From contig JACGCM010002156.1 in the NCBI GenBank assembly GCA_014058105.1, positions 248,001-312,000 on the forward strand: DNA of 64,000 bases, written 5' to 3'. A model generated the notes under the pieces. That model was not told the origin of the DNA and did not search any database. It saw nothing but the letters and a program-made list of their open reading frames with translations. Origin of the DNA: Kingdonia uniflora (lineage: Eukaryota; Streptophyta; Magnoliopsida; Ranunculales; Circaeasteraceae). The first letter of the stretch is position 1, and each line of letters begins with the position of its first letter. The translations under genes were made by a program, and so were the position numbers. This document shows positions 21,351 to 35,103 of this stretch, in pieces.

Positions 21351-21929
21351 TTAATCTACAGGCCAAGATTTCAATCGCGCTGCTAATGATGGAGGAGATA
21401 GGAAGAGAACAAAATCTAATAAAGATCGACCTCGGAAAGGCAATAAAATGCCAAAACCCTGTCTTCCCATGATTACTGTTACCATAGTCAGCATTTATAA
21501 TATACATCAAAAGGATATGTTTTTTTGTAATGTACAATATCTCCAACCTATTGAGAATAAATCATTTTGCATTCACCACAAAGTCTGACATCATGAGACG
21601 GAGCACTGCTTTGCTCTTCAACGTCTGTTGGAATATATTTTTGTGGATGGACGAATGCATGAATACATCGTGGAATTTGAAAGTTACAAGAATGAGAGTT
21701 ACAGGCAGCCTATAGAGATCGTACAGGTTGAAGAAATGGTAGAGGAGAAGCATTTATACCATATCTTCCTCAACCACTTTATCGAAACTCATACAATTAA
21801 CAAATCGAATAGGGGAATAAGATGACGTATCGGCCAATGCCACAGTTTTTCCATGGATTACAAATAAGCTCGGTTACTTCTCGTATCTAGCTCTCAACGT
21901 ACAGGGATCTCTTTTGGCGACTGTGATGT

Positions 21930-24900
21930 TCGCCACGTCAACTTTCTTCACCATAATGCACTTGTGATCATGTTAAAAATGAGAAATGTCGTACTATATA
22001 CAATGATGGTAGATACTGGTAGTAGCATCGAACTACTTTTCAAAACACGATTGATCAGATGGGGTTGGCTAGCAAAGTATAGCCCAGTAGCATTGATATC
22101 TGTGGATTCAACGGCTTTAGAAAAGAACGTGTAGGAAAGATCATACTTTCTATTACGACAGGACCAGCGACAGTTAACGTTATCAATTCTAAATCCCGTT
22201 ATTTGGGGATAATGAGACGCTGTTGGTTATACAACATGTGAACTATTCCATTGACCTACCATTTAACACTACGATTCGAATGGAATGACGACATTTATGA
22301 AATCAAAGGCAGTCAAAAGCTAGCTCAAACTTATGTAATTAATGTTACCATCGTACCAGAACCATCGATACCATAACTCGCATAACAATTAGAGAAAGCA
22401 ACAGGGAACATTACAAGAAACTTTTTAGTAAACTCTATAGAAAACCAGCTGCCAAGGGCAGAAATAATAGAGTACGTTGAAATCAATGGGGACAAACGAG
22501 GAACATTTATTGGAACTCTTCTGCCCACAAATGAACAAGATGCTCTTATTCAGTTCCTTAAAGATAACCGTAATGTATTCGCTTGGACGTTTCATGAAAT
22601 GCCAGACATCGATCCAAATCTGGCCTGCCATAAGCTTAATTTGAAAGATAAAGCTGATGTAGTCAAGCAAAAACAAAGAACTTTAGTACCAAGACTCCAA
22701 GAAGAAGTCAATTAAGAGATCGATAAACTCATTGAAGTTAGTTTTATTCGAAAAGCTAACTATCCAGAATGGATCTCGAATATTGTAGCAGTACCGAAGA
22801 AAAATGGCAAGATCAGGGTATGCATGGATTTCGCGGACCTCAAGAAACATACTCTGAAGGATAGTTTTCCACTTCCTATCATCAACTATCTGCTCGATTC
22901 TACTGCGGGACACGAACTCATATCCATGATAGATGCTGCATTAGGATATAATCAAATACCTATATTACCTGAAGAATAAGAGAATACAACTTTTATTACA
23001 GAGCATGACCTGTATTACTACAAGGTTATGCCTTTTGTTCTCAAAAATGTTAGAGCCACTTATCAAAGATTGATGGCACAGATGTTCAAAGACTATCTCA
23101 AAAAAATGATAGAAGTATACATTGATGATATGTTATGTAAAAGTCTAAAAAAGGAAAACCATATTGCAGATTTACACACAGTTTTCAAAATTCTTCGTTT
23201 TTATAAAATGAGACTCAATCTTGACAAGTGCTAGTTCGGAGTCCAGTCAGGCCAATTCTTAGGACATTTGATTAGCAAGCAAGGCATAGAGGCTAATCCA
23301 GATCGAATTTGTGCACTATTATCTATGCCTTCTCCAAAAACAAATAAAGATGTACAAACGCTAGCGGCAAGATAATAGTAATAAATCATTTTGTCTCCAA
23401 GTCTTTAGATCGGTGTCGATGATTATTCGACCTACTGCATGATGGGACAATGAAAAAGAAATCTTAAAAAGATCCTAAGATTGAGTGGACTGCAGAATGT
23501 GAAGTTTTATTTTAGGAACTCTAACGCTATTTGGGCAAACCACCAGTTATGAGTACACCAAAGGAATGAGAAGTGCTCACCATATATCTTGCCATTACCG
23601 ATGAATCATTGAGTTCTATCCTCATCCGACTTGATGAGAAAATAGAGAAACTTGTTTACTTTATCAGCAAAACTCTTACTTTTTGCAGAGTCACGTTATA
23701 CCAAGATTGAGAAACTACAACTAGATCTCGTTTACACATCATAGAAATTAAAACAGTACTTTCAGGCTCACTCAGTTCGAGTAATAAAAAATTATCCTTT
23801 ACGCGAAATCTTTTCCAAATGAGAGAAAACTAGACGAGTCTAGCAATGGTCGGTTACTCTTGACGAGCACGACATACATTTCGAGCCAAGGCATTCTAAA
23901 ACAGGTTAATCAGTAGTAGATTTTCTTGTAGATTTCCCAGCAGAAGATCCTGACTGGGAAGAAGATAATACTGAGATTAATGAAAAATAGCTCAAAGAAA
24001 AGTCAGACTAGATTTCTAAAAAGGGTTGGCATCTTCTAACTGATGGCTCCGTCGGACCTGCGGGGTCAGGCATCGGTATCGTTCTTATTATGCCTTCCAA
24101 TGACAGAATTAAAAAAGGCAATCAGACTAAACTTTGAAGCTACAAGAAATGAGACTGAATATGAGGTATTACCATCAAATATTTACCTTGTAGAGAAAAT
24201 AAACATTCTGATTCCCTTACCTATCTCGCAGGAGTCCTCGAAACAGAAGCTTGATATCTCAAAATTGAAGTAATTAACACCCTCAACATTAACATCATAA
24301 GCTCAAATCCTGTTAATACTGGGGGAATTAAAAAGGATGAGGACGATTGGAGATGACCTTTCTTAAGATATATCGGGTCCAAAAACAAGTTTGACGGTGA
24401 ATTACTCACATATCCCACTGAAAGGAGATGTGTGTTCGATAATGCTAAGCGATACGTTGTTGATGATAACTACCTTTATAAAATATCAGTGACATGACCC
24501 TATCTATAATATTTATATGATAAGGCTCAGGAATTCATGTATGAACTTTACGAAGGTACCTGCGGATCTTACGCAGCAGGACGATCTTTGGCAAACTGAG
24601 CTATTACACAAAGAGTTTTTTGGCCAAAGATGAGAGTACAAGCCATCGAATATGCAAGCAAGTGTGATGCATACAAATGACATGGACCCCAAATTCGAGC
24701 TCCAGCCTTGGACCTCCATTCTAGCAAAGTTGTATGGCCATTCTGAAGATGGGCACTCGACCTCGTAGGAGAATTCCTAATTGTACCATGAAAATGAAAT
24801 CACCTCCTCGTAGAACTGCTTTACAAAATAGGTCGAAGCAGTTCCTTTATGTCGCACACGTGAAGACGAAGTCATCAAGTTTATATGGGAAACCATCATA

Positions 24901-25575
24901 ATACATTTTGGATGCCCACACCTCATCAGAATTGATAATGGACCACAGTTCATTGGTTCTAAAGTCGTTGAGTTTCTCAACCAACACAACATGATCTACT
25001 CTCCATCCAATCCCTATTACCCACATCGAAATGGTTAGGCCAAAACTACCAATTAAACTATTGTCAACGAAATCAAAAAGCGTTTGACAGAAAAGAAGGG
25101 TAGTTGGGTGTAACAGTTACCATATGTGTTATGGGCATATTAAACAACACCTCAAGTATCAACTAGATGTACGCCATTCCTGTTAGCATACGGTACTGAA
25201 GCCATCATCCCAACTCAATATCATCACCCATTGCGTGACCATTCCATGACAGATGAAGAAAATGAATTCCAGTTAGCATGTAAAATTAATTGGATAGAGT
25301 AATCATGAACTTGGGAAGATATCATCAGGATTTAGCCAATTTTTTTAATAAACGAGTTCGTCATTGAGAGTTTGAAATCAAAGATCTCGTCCCCCGAGAG
25401 ATATCAAAGCACAGAAAAGAAGTCAACGTTAGAAAACTTGTAGAAAATTGGGAAGGTCCTTTTATCGTTGTTGGAAAAGATGACTTGGTTCCTACGACCT
25501 CACCACAGAACATGGGGATCCAATGCCTAACCCTTGGAACACAAGAAGATTGAAGCTATATCGAAGATAATCTAT
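21930..25575 (+). pseudogene. Gypsy-A pol remnant (PR, RT, RNase H, aRNH, IN)
   Basis: Protease: MVDTGSSIELLF near 22010. Reverse transcriptase: about 22680-23230, with the VPKKNGKIRVCMDF motif and YIDDM near 23120. RNase H: about 23590-23760. Second RNase H: GWHLLTDGS near 24025 with ..TRNETEYEVL near 24150. Integrase: a zinc-finger-like part near 24520-24700 and a C-terminal VENWEGPFIV near 25445. Stops occur throughout. Not functional. Confidence 0.8.
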
Positions 25576-25851
25576 CATAGTGTACTTTTCTCAATAAATC
25601 TATCATCTTGTATGTCGGTCTTACATCAATGAAATACTTTTCTCAATAAATCTATCAGAGTACATTCTACTATGTCATACAATACTTTATCTAACGCTTT
25701 AGGTACGTCAATCTTATAAATAATGAAATATTTGTGTTTGATTGCCCTACATTACAGTACTTTTCTAATATATCATACAAGTACTTTTATATACATATTA
25801 CATCTCTAAATCATTATAGAATACTGTGGGCTTATCCCATCCTATTATATT

Positions 25852-26110
25852 ACAGATAGTTTGTTGCTTCAGTCAAACTGATCTTCTATTATATTACAGA
25901 TCGTTTGTTACTTCAGCCGAACTGATCTTCTATTACATTACAGATCATTTGTTGCTTCAGCCAAACTGATCTTCAATTACATTATAGATCATTTGTTGCT
26001 TCAGCCAAACTGATCTTCTATTACATTACAGATCGTTTGTTACTTTAGCCAACTTGATTCTTTATTATGTTATAAATCGTATGTTGCAAAACGTATGTTA
26101 TCTCAGCCAA
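25852..26110 (+). repeat. 44-bp tandem array in gypsy-A
   Basis: Units start at 25852, 25896, 25940, 25984, 26028 and 26072. Each holds ACAGATC.TTTGTT.CTTCAGCC followed by AACTGATCTTCTATTACATT. Tandem arrays downstream of pol are known in Tat/Ogre elements. Confidence 0.9.
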
Positions 26111-26269
26111 ACGAACCTTATATTCTACGACAGGACGACTAGTGGTCCTCAAAAAACTGACTACCAGACATCTGTACCACAATTGGTTCATCAAAAGGTC
26201 AGTACCAATTTATATAATACTGTTATCAATCTAAAGTAACTACACTCTATTTGCTATATTGCGAATAAT

Positions 26270-29200
26270 CCATTCCAACAATTATAACACATCATCAATC
26301 ACTCGAGCTATCACTCGAGCTGTCACTTGAGTTATTAGGCCGTACACCACCACGCGAACTTTCCCCAAAAATTCACAGACGTATGAACTCTGGAAGCCTC
26401 CCAATTATAATTTTCTTTCCATCTTTAACCTTACTCATTGTAAGAACACCAATTTTGGCCATCATGGGCTCCACGTAGTCAAATCGTATCAATCACATCT
26501 CACACTGCACACCACTGGGAACCAGGTTGTCATATATAGTTTTGCTTTCCACTTCTAGTCTCTTGAACTCGAATACGAAGAAGGAAAGCACTGCCGTCAT
26601 TTCTCTTTCATACGCATTACCTGCCTCACATTTCACCTTATCAGGAAGAACAAGCTCGACAATTTTTCCTTTAGCCTCCTTCAGCATAGCTTCTAAATTT
26701 ATGTAACGCTCTTTCATAACTCATTTATCACACAACGTCACTTCATTGCGACCTTCCATTATCGGCTTAAACTCATCCATATTTGCTACCAAGCCTGTTA
26801 ATTCTTCTACACGAGCTTGGTTACACCCCCTCTCTAACACTTCTGCCTCAAGATCCACTGAAACCTTTAGAAGATCAGTCTCCAACTTGGTCTTTGCATC
26901 ATGCAGTTCATCATTTTTTGCCCTATACTCCAACACATCTAAACCCAACATTTGAACGTTATGCTCTAACGCACAGATCTTGATCCAATCCTTATTTATT
27001 GTAACGTTCTGCTCACTATGGGCATCTTCTACCTCTTTTAACATCATATTGGTAACATATCACAATACTTCATATGCACGAGCATGACCATGTACCTCTC
27101 CCATAACTGCTCGTGCACCTACTCTCCTCGCCTCAAGCATATTTATCTGATATTACAAATCTTTCACATTATTTCCTTCTTTCTCCAAAACCGCCAACAG
27201 TTTGATAATCTAGTTCACACATGTATCAATTCTGCCTCTTGCTGCTCAAGTTGTCCAGAAATGTCAATAATTTCCAAATCTCTTTTCCTCATAACTTCTT
27301 TTAACCCCTCCATCTTTTTCAGCTCCACGGCTAGTTCAGTCTCTTTATCTTCCAATTTATCGGTCAAACAAACCACTGTACTTTGCTTTTTTGATATTCT
27401 GACCTTCATTTAATTCTACTAACTCAGTAGCACTCTTTAGTGCTTCCTGACACAAAATTATCTCAGTGTTCAATTGTTCGTTTCAAACACGTAACGCATT
27501 ACATTAATCTTGAACCACTGCCAGTTTAACCTATAACAACTGTTAACATTTATACTAGTTCGTATATCAAAATAAATTACATGTCACAGTTAACAAGTTT
27601 TACTCAATAAAATAATATTTGAGTAATATCGATACATCACTCTATTTACATAATCATAACCGGGAACAGATTTCATTTATCATCAAAATAGTGTACAAAG
27701 ATGTAACACATATACAAGATCTGTCAAAAGCTGAACTACCCTACTTTCGTTTCTTCGCGCTACGAGAGGATTGCCCTTTGTCTGTCAAGCTCTTTAAATT
27801 CTTTACTTGAGCATCTATAGGAGTAATAAAGGTCACCAACTCCTGCTGGTGTTGCTTTCACCGCGATTGGGGTATCAGGTTCTCGACCTCTTCTGAAAGA
27901 AATTCTGTTGATCTAGGAATTGGCTTTTTAATAACTTTTTCCTCCTCATCTTTGGTAAACCACATATTTTCCGCCTTTGCGTTCTCCACATCAAAATCCT
28001 TCCCACACTCCGTTTCAAACTTCCTAAATTCATTATATACTCTCGTCGGCTCTCCTCCATAAAAATTAATAACACTTTCTATATGGCGGTCATGATCCAT
28101 TCGAGCTGCAATTTTTGCTCATGACGGATACAAATACTCTTTCAATTGCATATGCGCCTGGTACAGACACCTACAAGTGTCTTTTTGTAATACACCTAAC
28201 GCCCTCACATCACCTTCTACCATCTTTCGCACAGCTACTTCTTTTAACAATTGAGTCGCTAAAGACATTTTTTGCTCCATATGTTGCAACAATACATCTT
28301 ATAATTCCTTTACCTCACCCTCTAACTTCTGTTGAGCCCTATTTGCTTTTTTCTTATCCTATAAAATATAATTCTCATCGCCCTTCGATTCTACATAAAG
28401 CCAAAAACATCAGGTAAAGGTTCTACATCACTCCATATAATAGAAACACTAGCTCGCGCGGAGTACTTTTTTGTCTCTTAACTATGACAATTACGTACTT
28501 CTTGAGCTAAAAACATTACTCGAACTGGGTTAGGTACTGTGTCCTTTTCCTTTAAGAGTTCTACATAAGCTTCTTTTAAACTATGTTCACTATCTACTTC
28601 GACCTCAAAATATAATGTCAGAGTTACCAATAGCTTTTTGACACCTAGCCTTATCACTCGGGTCACTAAAATAGGTCAACTCTTTTTCTTTTCGTACTAA
28701 CACCCCCCTTTCCTCTTTTATTCTTAATACCTCATCCCTTTCTATTTTTATCTTTGCATATCTACACTAGAGGTCATATAATTCTTTAAAGTTTTTCTCA
28801 GAGTTAGATTTAAACTGCCTTCTCTCATACTCAATTTTATTTAATACCTGTTGAAAACGGGCTACCGAATCCCTCGCTCTACCTAACGATCTCTCTAGGT
28901 CAAAAATAGTTTTTCTTAATCGCTCTACCTCCTACACAGATTACAAATATTTTATTATCATACATACATTCAAGCATAACATATTAAAAAACATCTATCA
29001 AACTTAACAGTTTTACGACCATACAGAGTACAATCCCATCAAAGTTAAATGAATTGTATAGTTCAAAATAGAATACCACAGAGTGATTAAAGATTCTTGC
29101 TGATCTTTACCTTAGATGGAGAATCCAATGTCTTATCAGCAGCTAGAACTGGTTCAGTGGGTGAAGTAGATACATTGGTTGGATCAACAACGTCAGCCAC

Positions 29201-31779
29201 CACTTTGTCTTCTACATTCGAAGGAAAGACTATCTCATTATATTTGCCAGATCAACCCAGCTCTACGTCAGTAGGAGTCAACCCAAAGGAGTAATAAGAT
29301 TGTATAAAATAATATCTTTCCGCCTTCAATGTGGTACATGCTTGTGACATAACCTCATCATGCTCGGAAAGATCTGTGTACCAATCTTTAGCATCCTTGG
29401 CATCTTCCACCCTCTTCTATTTATCTATCTTGAGCTCAGTTTTGAGTTCCTTCATTCGAGCCATTTGAGCATCAAACTTTCAAGTAAGATCCCCGAACTT
29501 CTGGCTCCTCTTCTCAATACACTTCGACGCCCCCTTCATTAAGATCGAGAGCTGTCAATACAAATGGCACAAATTCAGTATAACATATCATATTCCAAAT
29601 ATAGCACACCAAAGATTTTGATACATACCACAAAAGTGTGTTCTTGATTCACCTCATCAAGCTGCTACAAATCAGTCCCCGCCATTATACAGTATTTTTA
29701 CTCCAGCTCTCTCATCTTGGTCGCAGCCTTGGCGTTAGTACGAGCACTACCCTCCTCCTCGTGTCGTCTTCTTTTCAATAAACTCTTCTTTGCTTTTGAT
29801 GGCAGAACCTCACTCACCTCTTGCCCCTCCACAGTATCCCCAGCAGTAGGTTTAACAGTTTCTTTCTCTGGGATCACCACCACAGTAGCAGGCGTAGTTT
29901 CCAGAGTTGGTTTTCTCGAACTCCACATCGTTCGTTTCATATTCATATTTTCCAGCGCAGGCAGAGGAAGACTAGTGACATCATCTAAAGACATACATGC
30001 TTTCTTCTTTTTAGCCATAACTCGATTCTTGTGAGCTCGTTGAACTTTGGGCACTATGGAATCTACCCTCGTATCCCTTCAGATACTTAACTCACCAAGT
30101 ACTTGTTTTAACTTGACCTGCTCATGAGCTACGCGATCGAACATGCTAGTATCATCAGCCTGAGAGGCGGGATTGAGACTTGATATACAAGAAATAAGAA
30201 TATGATTAGAAGCTAGAAGACACGTGATGGGTGGTCGAAGTTGACAAATATTACTTACTCGGATTATAATATTTATGGTTCAGAACGAGCGCTGGTTCAT
30301 CTGGAACCTGCATACAGTTGCCCCCTACCCAGCCAAGGTGATCGTTCTATGGTTTACCTGCAGATTCGAAGTCAAAGTACTTTAACCTAGAAGAATCACT
30401 ATACAGGTAACCACTATTTCAACCTTTGATGTATTTTAGTCTATAAAATTTCAACACGTCATCAGCTTTGAACTGCTTGGCAGTCCCTTCCCTTCTCTAT
30501 TTCTCATTCAGTGCCTCGTACACCCTCATCATCTTATATACATTCCCATTTGGTTGGGCAGGGCAACACTGCAAAGCATTTATAATCCTTTTTTGAAAGA
30601 CAGTCAGAGAATTGTAAGGCCATAAACGACCTGATTATGATATCACAGAAACTGATTATTTGGGCCTACCAACCCAACACCATTATAGTACAAGATTTTA
30701 GCATCCTCACTAATCCCTTTATCTCTTTTCCACTTTTCCAAATAGGGAACTTGATAATATACTGCCTCCTCCCCTTTTCTTGGGATATAATCCCTAAACC
30801 AACAACCTTGGTCCACCATATAACTTCCCCATTCACCTTGTAATTTCTTTTTATGTTTCAGATATTCTTTTTCTACATCTACTCCCTCAGGGTATATGAA
30901 AAATAATTTATCTTTCTCTTTTGTATCCTCTTTCTCTATACCTTTCTTTACTTCACTGGATTTACCAGCCTCTACACATACACAAACTTTTATTTTATTT
31001 ACAGTCTCTTATATTACATTACAATCGTCCTCCCTCTCCGATGATGATGTTTCCTCTTAAGTTGATACTACCACAAATTTACTCATGGGATTTATAGGTT
31101 TTGAACGCATAATGGACCTACAGATACACATAATATTTTATTATTATCTCTACGCTACATGTTACACCTTCCATATAGTAAAAACAACCCCACCCATATT
31201 TTTTACCCAGTCAACACGTTTATTTTTCAATTTTTCAAAGCAACAGACAATCATTTTCAATTTCCCTTCTTCTTCTCCAAAAAACATTTTCTCTATCTAC
31301 AGTTTGTTCACATGCCCAACTCTTGTGTTCTACAAAATTGTACAGGAAATTACTCAACATCTAAGAACCCTATAATCTTAACTTTGTTCTCCCTAAATAA
31401 AGAGTGATGAACATACAATATCATACACAGATTGCTAGCAAAAACAATAAGAAAACAGAAGCATATACCACTAACCTATATTCAAAGAATTGTAATCTTC
31501 TGCTCTACCTAAACGTTTCACCGAGATTGACCGCTCCTGTCATCTCCCCAACAATTGTTTATTACTAGATGAATCCTTCCCAATCAAATCATCCTCAGAA
31601 CTTAAATGTTTCTTCTCTATGAAGACACGGGTTACACCATTTTTTTCTTTCTCTATAACTATAGATAATTTATGAGGGAGAAAGATACGAGTTTTTATAC
31701 TCTCTCTTAGTTTGCGAAATGACGGCTCCTTCTGATACGTGTCAGCCACCCCTACTATCTCTACATGCATGTCTTTCAT
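26270..31779 (-). pseudogene. Antisense ORF of gypsy-A (aORF), coiled-coil protein
   Basis: Reading minus from about 31779 (MKDMHVEIVGVADTY..): an N-terminal basic part; at about 30870-30250 a domain with FPEGVDVEKEYLK, KGEEAVYYQVPYLEKWKR and NALQCCPAQPNG, like the 'putative gypsy-type transposon' domain of such ORFs; at 30054-29698 a Lys/Arg-rich, NLS-like linker (KKSLLKRRRHEEE); then coiled-coil segments at 28666-28478, 28100-27858, 27409-27215, 27047-26721 and 26717-26493. Stops or introns separate them. Tat elements carry such antisense genes with unknown function; here it is decayed. Confidence 0.6.
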
Positions 31780-32261
31780 TTCACAGCATTATCACGACTT
31801 CTATGATAACGTCTCCCGTCGTCACGTCTGTCTTTATTGTCTGTTATTAAAAAAAATCTGCTCCTCTTTCCCAAAGTAGCATACACGACTAATAACCTTA
31901 TTTTTATACTAAACTAAGATTGTACGACATTCTTAAAATAGCTCAATATTCAAATTCAAAATCATCTACATAGTTGTTAGAATCATACAACTATAATCTA
32001 CAATTTCTGGCATATAAACAGTAAACAATCATCTTATTCTTATTTATTTCAAGTCGCAGCTTCATTTCGTTCTCATTCAACAGATTACAAAAACTTAATA
32101 CTGTAAACAAATTACTTATTTATTCGAACTCCCACAGTTCAAGATTATAGTCACATATAATTACATTTAAAACAGCCCAGATGATTCGCCACACCACATG
32201 GTATTATCTTCCCTCCAGCTGCTCTCACATCTTCTTCAGCAAGCTTGTCCTGTGCGATCTC

Positions 32262-32504
32262 TCAAACAACTTCTTCCCGCAAAATTGCGTCCAACAACAA
32301 CTCACAGAATACGTCACACCAAAAATAGTGGTCATACTCTTCACGCTTACCTTCATCATCTAGGCCACTCAACTTTAACAGCCATTCTAGTAATGCTACA
32401 TCGTAAGACAAATGATGAAAGTACCTTTCACGAAGTTCAGCGACCTTGATATAGAACTTACCTTCCACTGCATGTCGAACACGTTGAGAATGCGTCCTCA
32501 CCAT
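32262..32504 (-). CDS. Small unknown ORF in gypsy-A (1)
   Basis: 80 codons from ATG at 32504, beginning MVRTHSQRV; acidic C-terminal half (DDEGKREEYDHYF). It lies upstream of the antisense ORF on the same strand and may be its first exon. It resembles the MULE-1 ORF at 13486-13791 in start and composition. Unknown function; may be a spurious or decayed piece. Confidence 0.35.
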   Translation of the reverse strand: MVRTHSQRVRHAVEGKFYIKVAELRERYFHHLSYDVALLEWLLKLSGLDDEGKREEYDHYFWCDVFCELLLDAILREEVV

Positions 32505-33464
32505 GGTTACTTATACTACCTTCACAACAAATTGTTCCTACAGAAGATACAAGACATAGTAGCCAAGGATCCATACTTTATATGAGGATCTCTGTGAATC
32601 TAAATCGCCTCCTAGATTTTGCTGGAGGATATATTTTACTAGAGAATTTTTTTTGGAAAGATGAATATATACAAAAGATCCAGAATATTGTGACAGCTCA
32701 TACTTTTTATTCATGACCATCCACTCAGATTCAATTTACAGGGATACAGAGATCGTAACATCTAATTAAGCACCTCCAACAGTAGCCCCTACAGATAAAT
32801 ATCATTTACTTCCATATAGCAAGAGATTTTTCAGTCAGTTCGAATCAACAACTCGTAAACTTACTCATATCCTTACAACTACTCAATCATCTTAAGCTAA
32901 TTGTCCTCCTTAAAATTTTCAACTCCTCTATTTTCAGTCTCAAACTTTACTACATCACAGTTGGAATTTTCTCACCCTAACCTATTCCTTATATCATTTT
33001 TTGTTTCATCCGCAGTTTGAATTATTATTTTCCTAAATACCCAACAAACTAGTTCTTATAGAAAACTATACAGTTAAAGACAACCTCAAAAATAACAGAA
33101 CGAAGACATTTTAGTAGTTCAAATATTTCTTACAGACCACTTTACAAACAACAAATATTCATGATAGTTTACAGATTACTTTACAACCTATATCAAGTCA
33201 CAGTTCGAAACACTCCTCAGTAGCCACCGAGGAAGAAGATGCAAAATTGAAGCAACTTCCAACCTCTGATCCCCTGCAAGAATGCGTCAGGAATCCCTGG
33301 AACTGAAAATCATTGAAAGGGTTACGACACCGACATAAAGATCTTTTTCATGGCCAATATATATGGTCTATGGAAAAAAACCTCCTCCACCACCGTCTCT
33401 TCCACCATAACCCCCACCCCCCCATGCTAGAGACAGAAGAAGGGTCCTATTTTTTTTACAGAAC

Positions 33465-33698
33465 TCACTCATCAGTAGGGTACCGGTGAGACTCCCTTAG
33501 ACGAGCGCCTGCCACTTCATCTTCATTTATAACAGCTTCTTCCGCCAGCAGCCGCAGCCCATTCCGACGCTCCTCCTCCGATGTCAACAGATAATGGAAG
33601 TACACCATTTGATAATAGTCATTCCCCACCTCCATCACCTCTTCATATGTCATACGGTGGTATGTAAGGGACACCAGAATCGGCGTCGACAAATGCAA
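33465..33698 (-). CDS. Small unknown ORF in gypsy-A (2)
   Basis: 77 codons. The C-terminal half (EERRNGLRLLAEEAVINEDE) parallels ERVASLINWAKTMVREEDVL of the MULE-1 small ORF. No known domain. Same strand as the antisense ORF; could be another exon of it. Confidence 0.35.
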   Translation of the reverse strand: MHLSTPILVSLTYHRMTYEEVMEVGNDYYQMVYFHYLLTSEEERRNGLRLLAEEAVINEDEVAGARLRESHRYPTDE

Positions 33699-33795
33699 AG
33701 GTTAGTGACCATAATATCTGATGCAGAATTCTTCTATCTTCTTTTAAATCCTAGAATCCCAAAACTGTTGCCTCGTCGTTACCATGTTCTCAACG

Positions 33796-34603
33796 CTCAA
33801 AATTTTCTAAGTTATAGTAAAGATAGTTAACGCAAAAGAGATGCAGAAGAAAATTCTAAAGAAAGCTTGGTTCATCACACACCAATCAACATGCCCTTTA
33901 TACTATGGTCAACATTCAAGCCGACTCTCCAAAATCCCAATGTCAGGAGGATTGCCTATGCAGCAAAATTGACTAGAACAATTGGTTCTAGAAAACCCAA
34001 AAGTCGCAAGAAAATATTCTTGAAGACACATATTGGAAATGATTTCCAGGTATTAATTGAAGTATTAATAAAGCTTCTCAACCAACACCACTCGCCCACA
34101 ATGTTTCTCGTACTGTTGGCTGAGAGGGGGCAATATTTGTAGCTTATTCCGCATTTCAGACTCATGCTTCATCTTCGACCATCATACGACCAATCAACAC
34201 TCAAAATTTTCTAAGTTATAGTAAAGATAGTTAACGCAAAAGAGATGCAGAAGAAAATTCTAAAGAAAGCTTGGTTCATCACACACCAATCAACATGCTC
34301 TTTATACTATGGTCAACATTCAAGCCGACTCTCTAAAATCCCAATGTCAGGAGGATTTCCTATGCAACAAAATTGACTAGAACCATTGGTTCTAGAAAAC
34401 CCAAAAGTCATAAGCAAATATTCTTGAAGACACATATTGGAAATGATTTCCAGGTATTAATTGAAGTATTAATGAAGCATCTCAACCAACACCACTCGCC
34501 CACAATGTTTCTCGTACTGTTGGCTGAGAGGGGGCAATATTTGTAGCTTATTCCGCATTTCAGACTCATGCTTCATCTTCGACCATCATACGACCACTCA
34601 ACC
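33796..34603 (+). repeat. 404-bp tandem duplication across the gypsy-A PPT/LTR border
   Basis: 33796-34199 and 34200-34603 are nearly identical. Each unit ends in the purine tract GAGAGGGGGCAATATT and about 60 bp of LTR start, so the element has two polypurine tracts and a false LTR start at 34138. Confidence 0.9.
34526..34541 (+). other. Gypsy-A polypurine tract
   Basis: GAGAGGGGGCAATATT immediately before the 3' LTR. Confidence 0.6.
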
Positions 34604-35098
34604 TCATCAATATACACGTGACACTGTTGATGACACATTACAGTTGCATAATTCTAGTCATTACTTACGACCTCTATTTCAACAGTTTGAGTTAAGCAAA
34701 CGTGCCATCATAAATGAAGCTATTACAAAACTGTAAGATCAGACCGTTACACAATCCATTCAAAGATTATATTGTAATGCCCAACATTATGGATAATAGT
34801 GGTCGTCAAACGGTCATATTATAAGACCTATAAATAAGACCAGAGAATCCCAGATGAAAGGGGGATGAATGTTTACTCAAACTCCATACTAAAATACTTA
34901 GAGCATCTCTTATAATAACTAGTAGCTATCAATAAACTTCTCTCTTTTTAAATTTTCAAGAGAGGTCATGGTTTTTAACTTATTTAAAGGTTTTCCACGC
35001 TAAAGTTTGTGCTAATATTATCCTATTACTCATCGAAAATACTATGATTATCATTTGGTATAAAGACTAAGTTTGAATCCTGAAATTAGGTTATTACA
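34542..35098 (+). repeat. Gypsy-A 3' LTR
   Basis: Matches 19577-20139; ends ATTACA and is followed by the target duplication GGAAT. Confidence 0.92.
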
Positions 35099-35103
35099 GG
35101 AAT

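Larger units (their letters stand above)
19577..35098 (+). mobile_element. Gypsy-A: 15.5-kb Tat-lineage LTR retrotransposon
   Basis: Two LTRs (19577-20139 and 34542-35098) beginning TGTAG and ending TTA[T/C]A, flanked by the perfect target duplication GGAAT (19572-19576 and 35099-35103). The interior holds gag, protease, reverse transcriptase, a second (archaeal-type) RNase H and integrase on plus, then tandem repeats and an antisense gene before the 3' LTR. The extra RNase H plus antisense ORF is the known mark of the Tat lineage. All plus-strand frames are broken by many stops and the LTRs differ at many sites, so it is old. It sits in a PMD exon of MULE-1. Confidence 0.92.
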
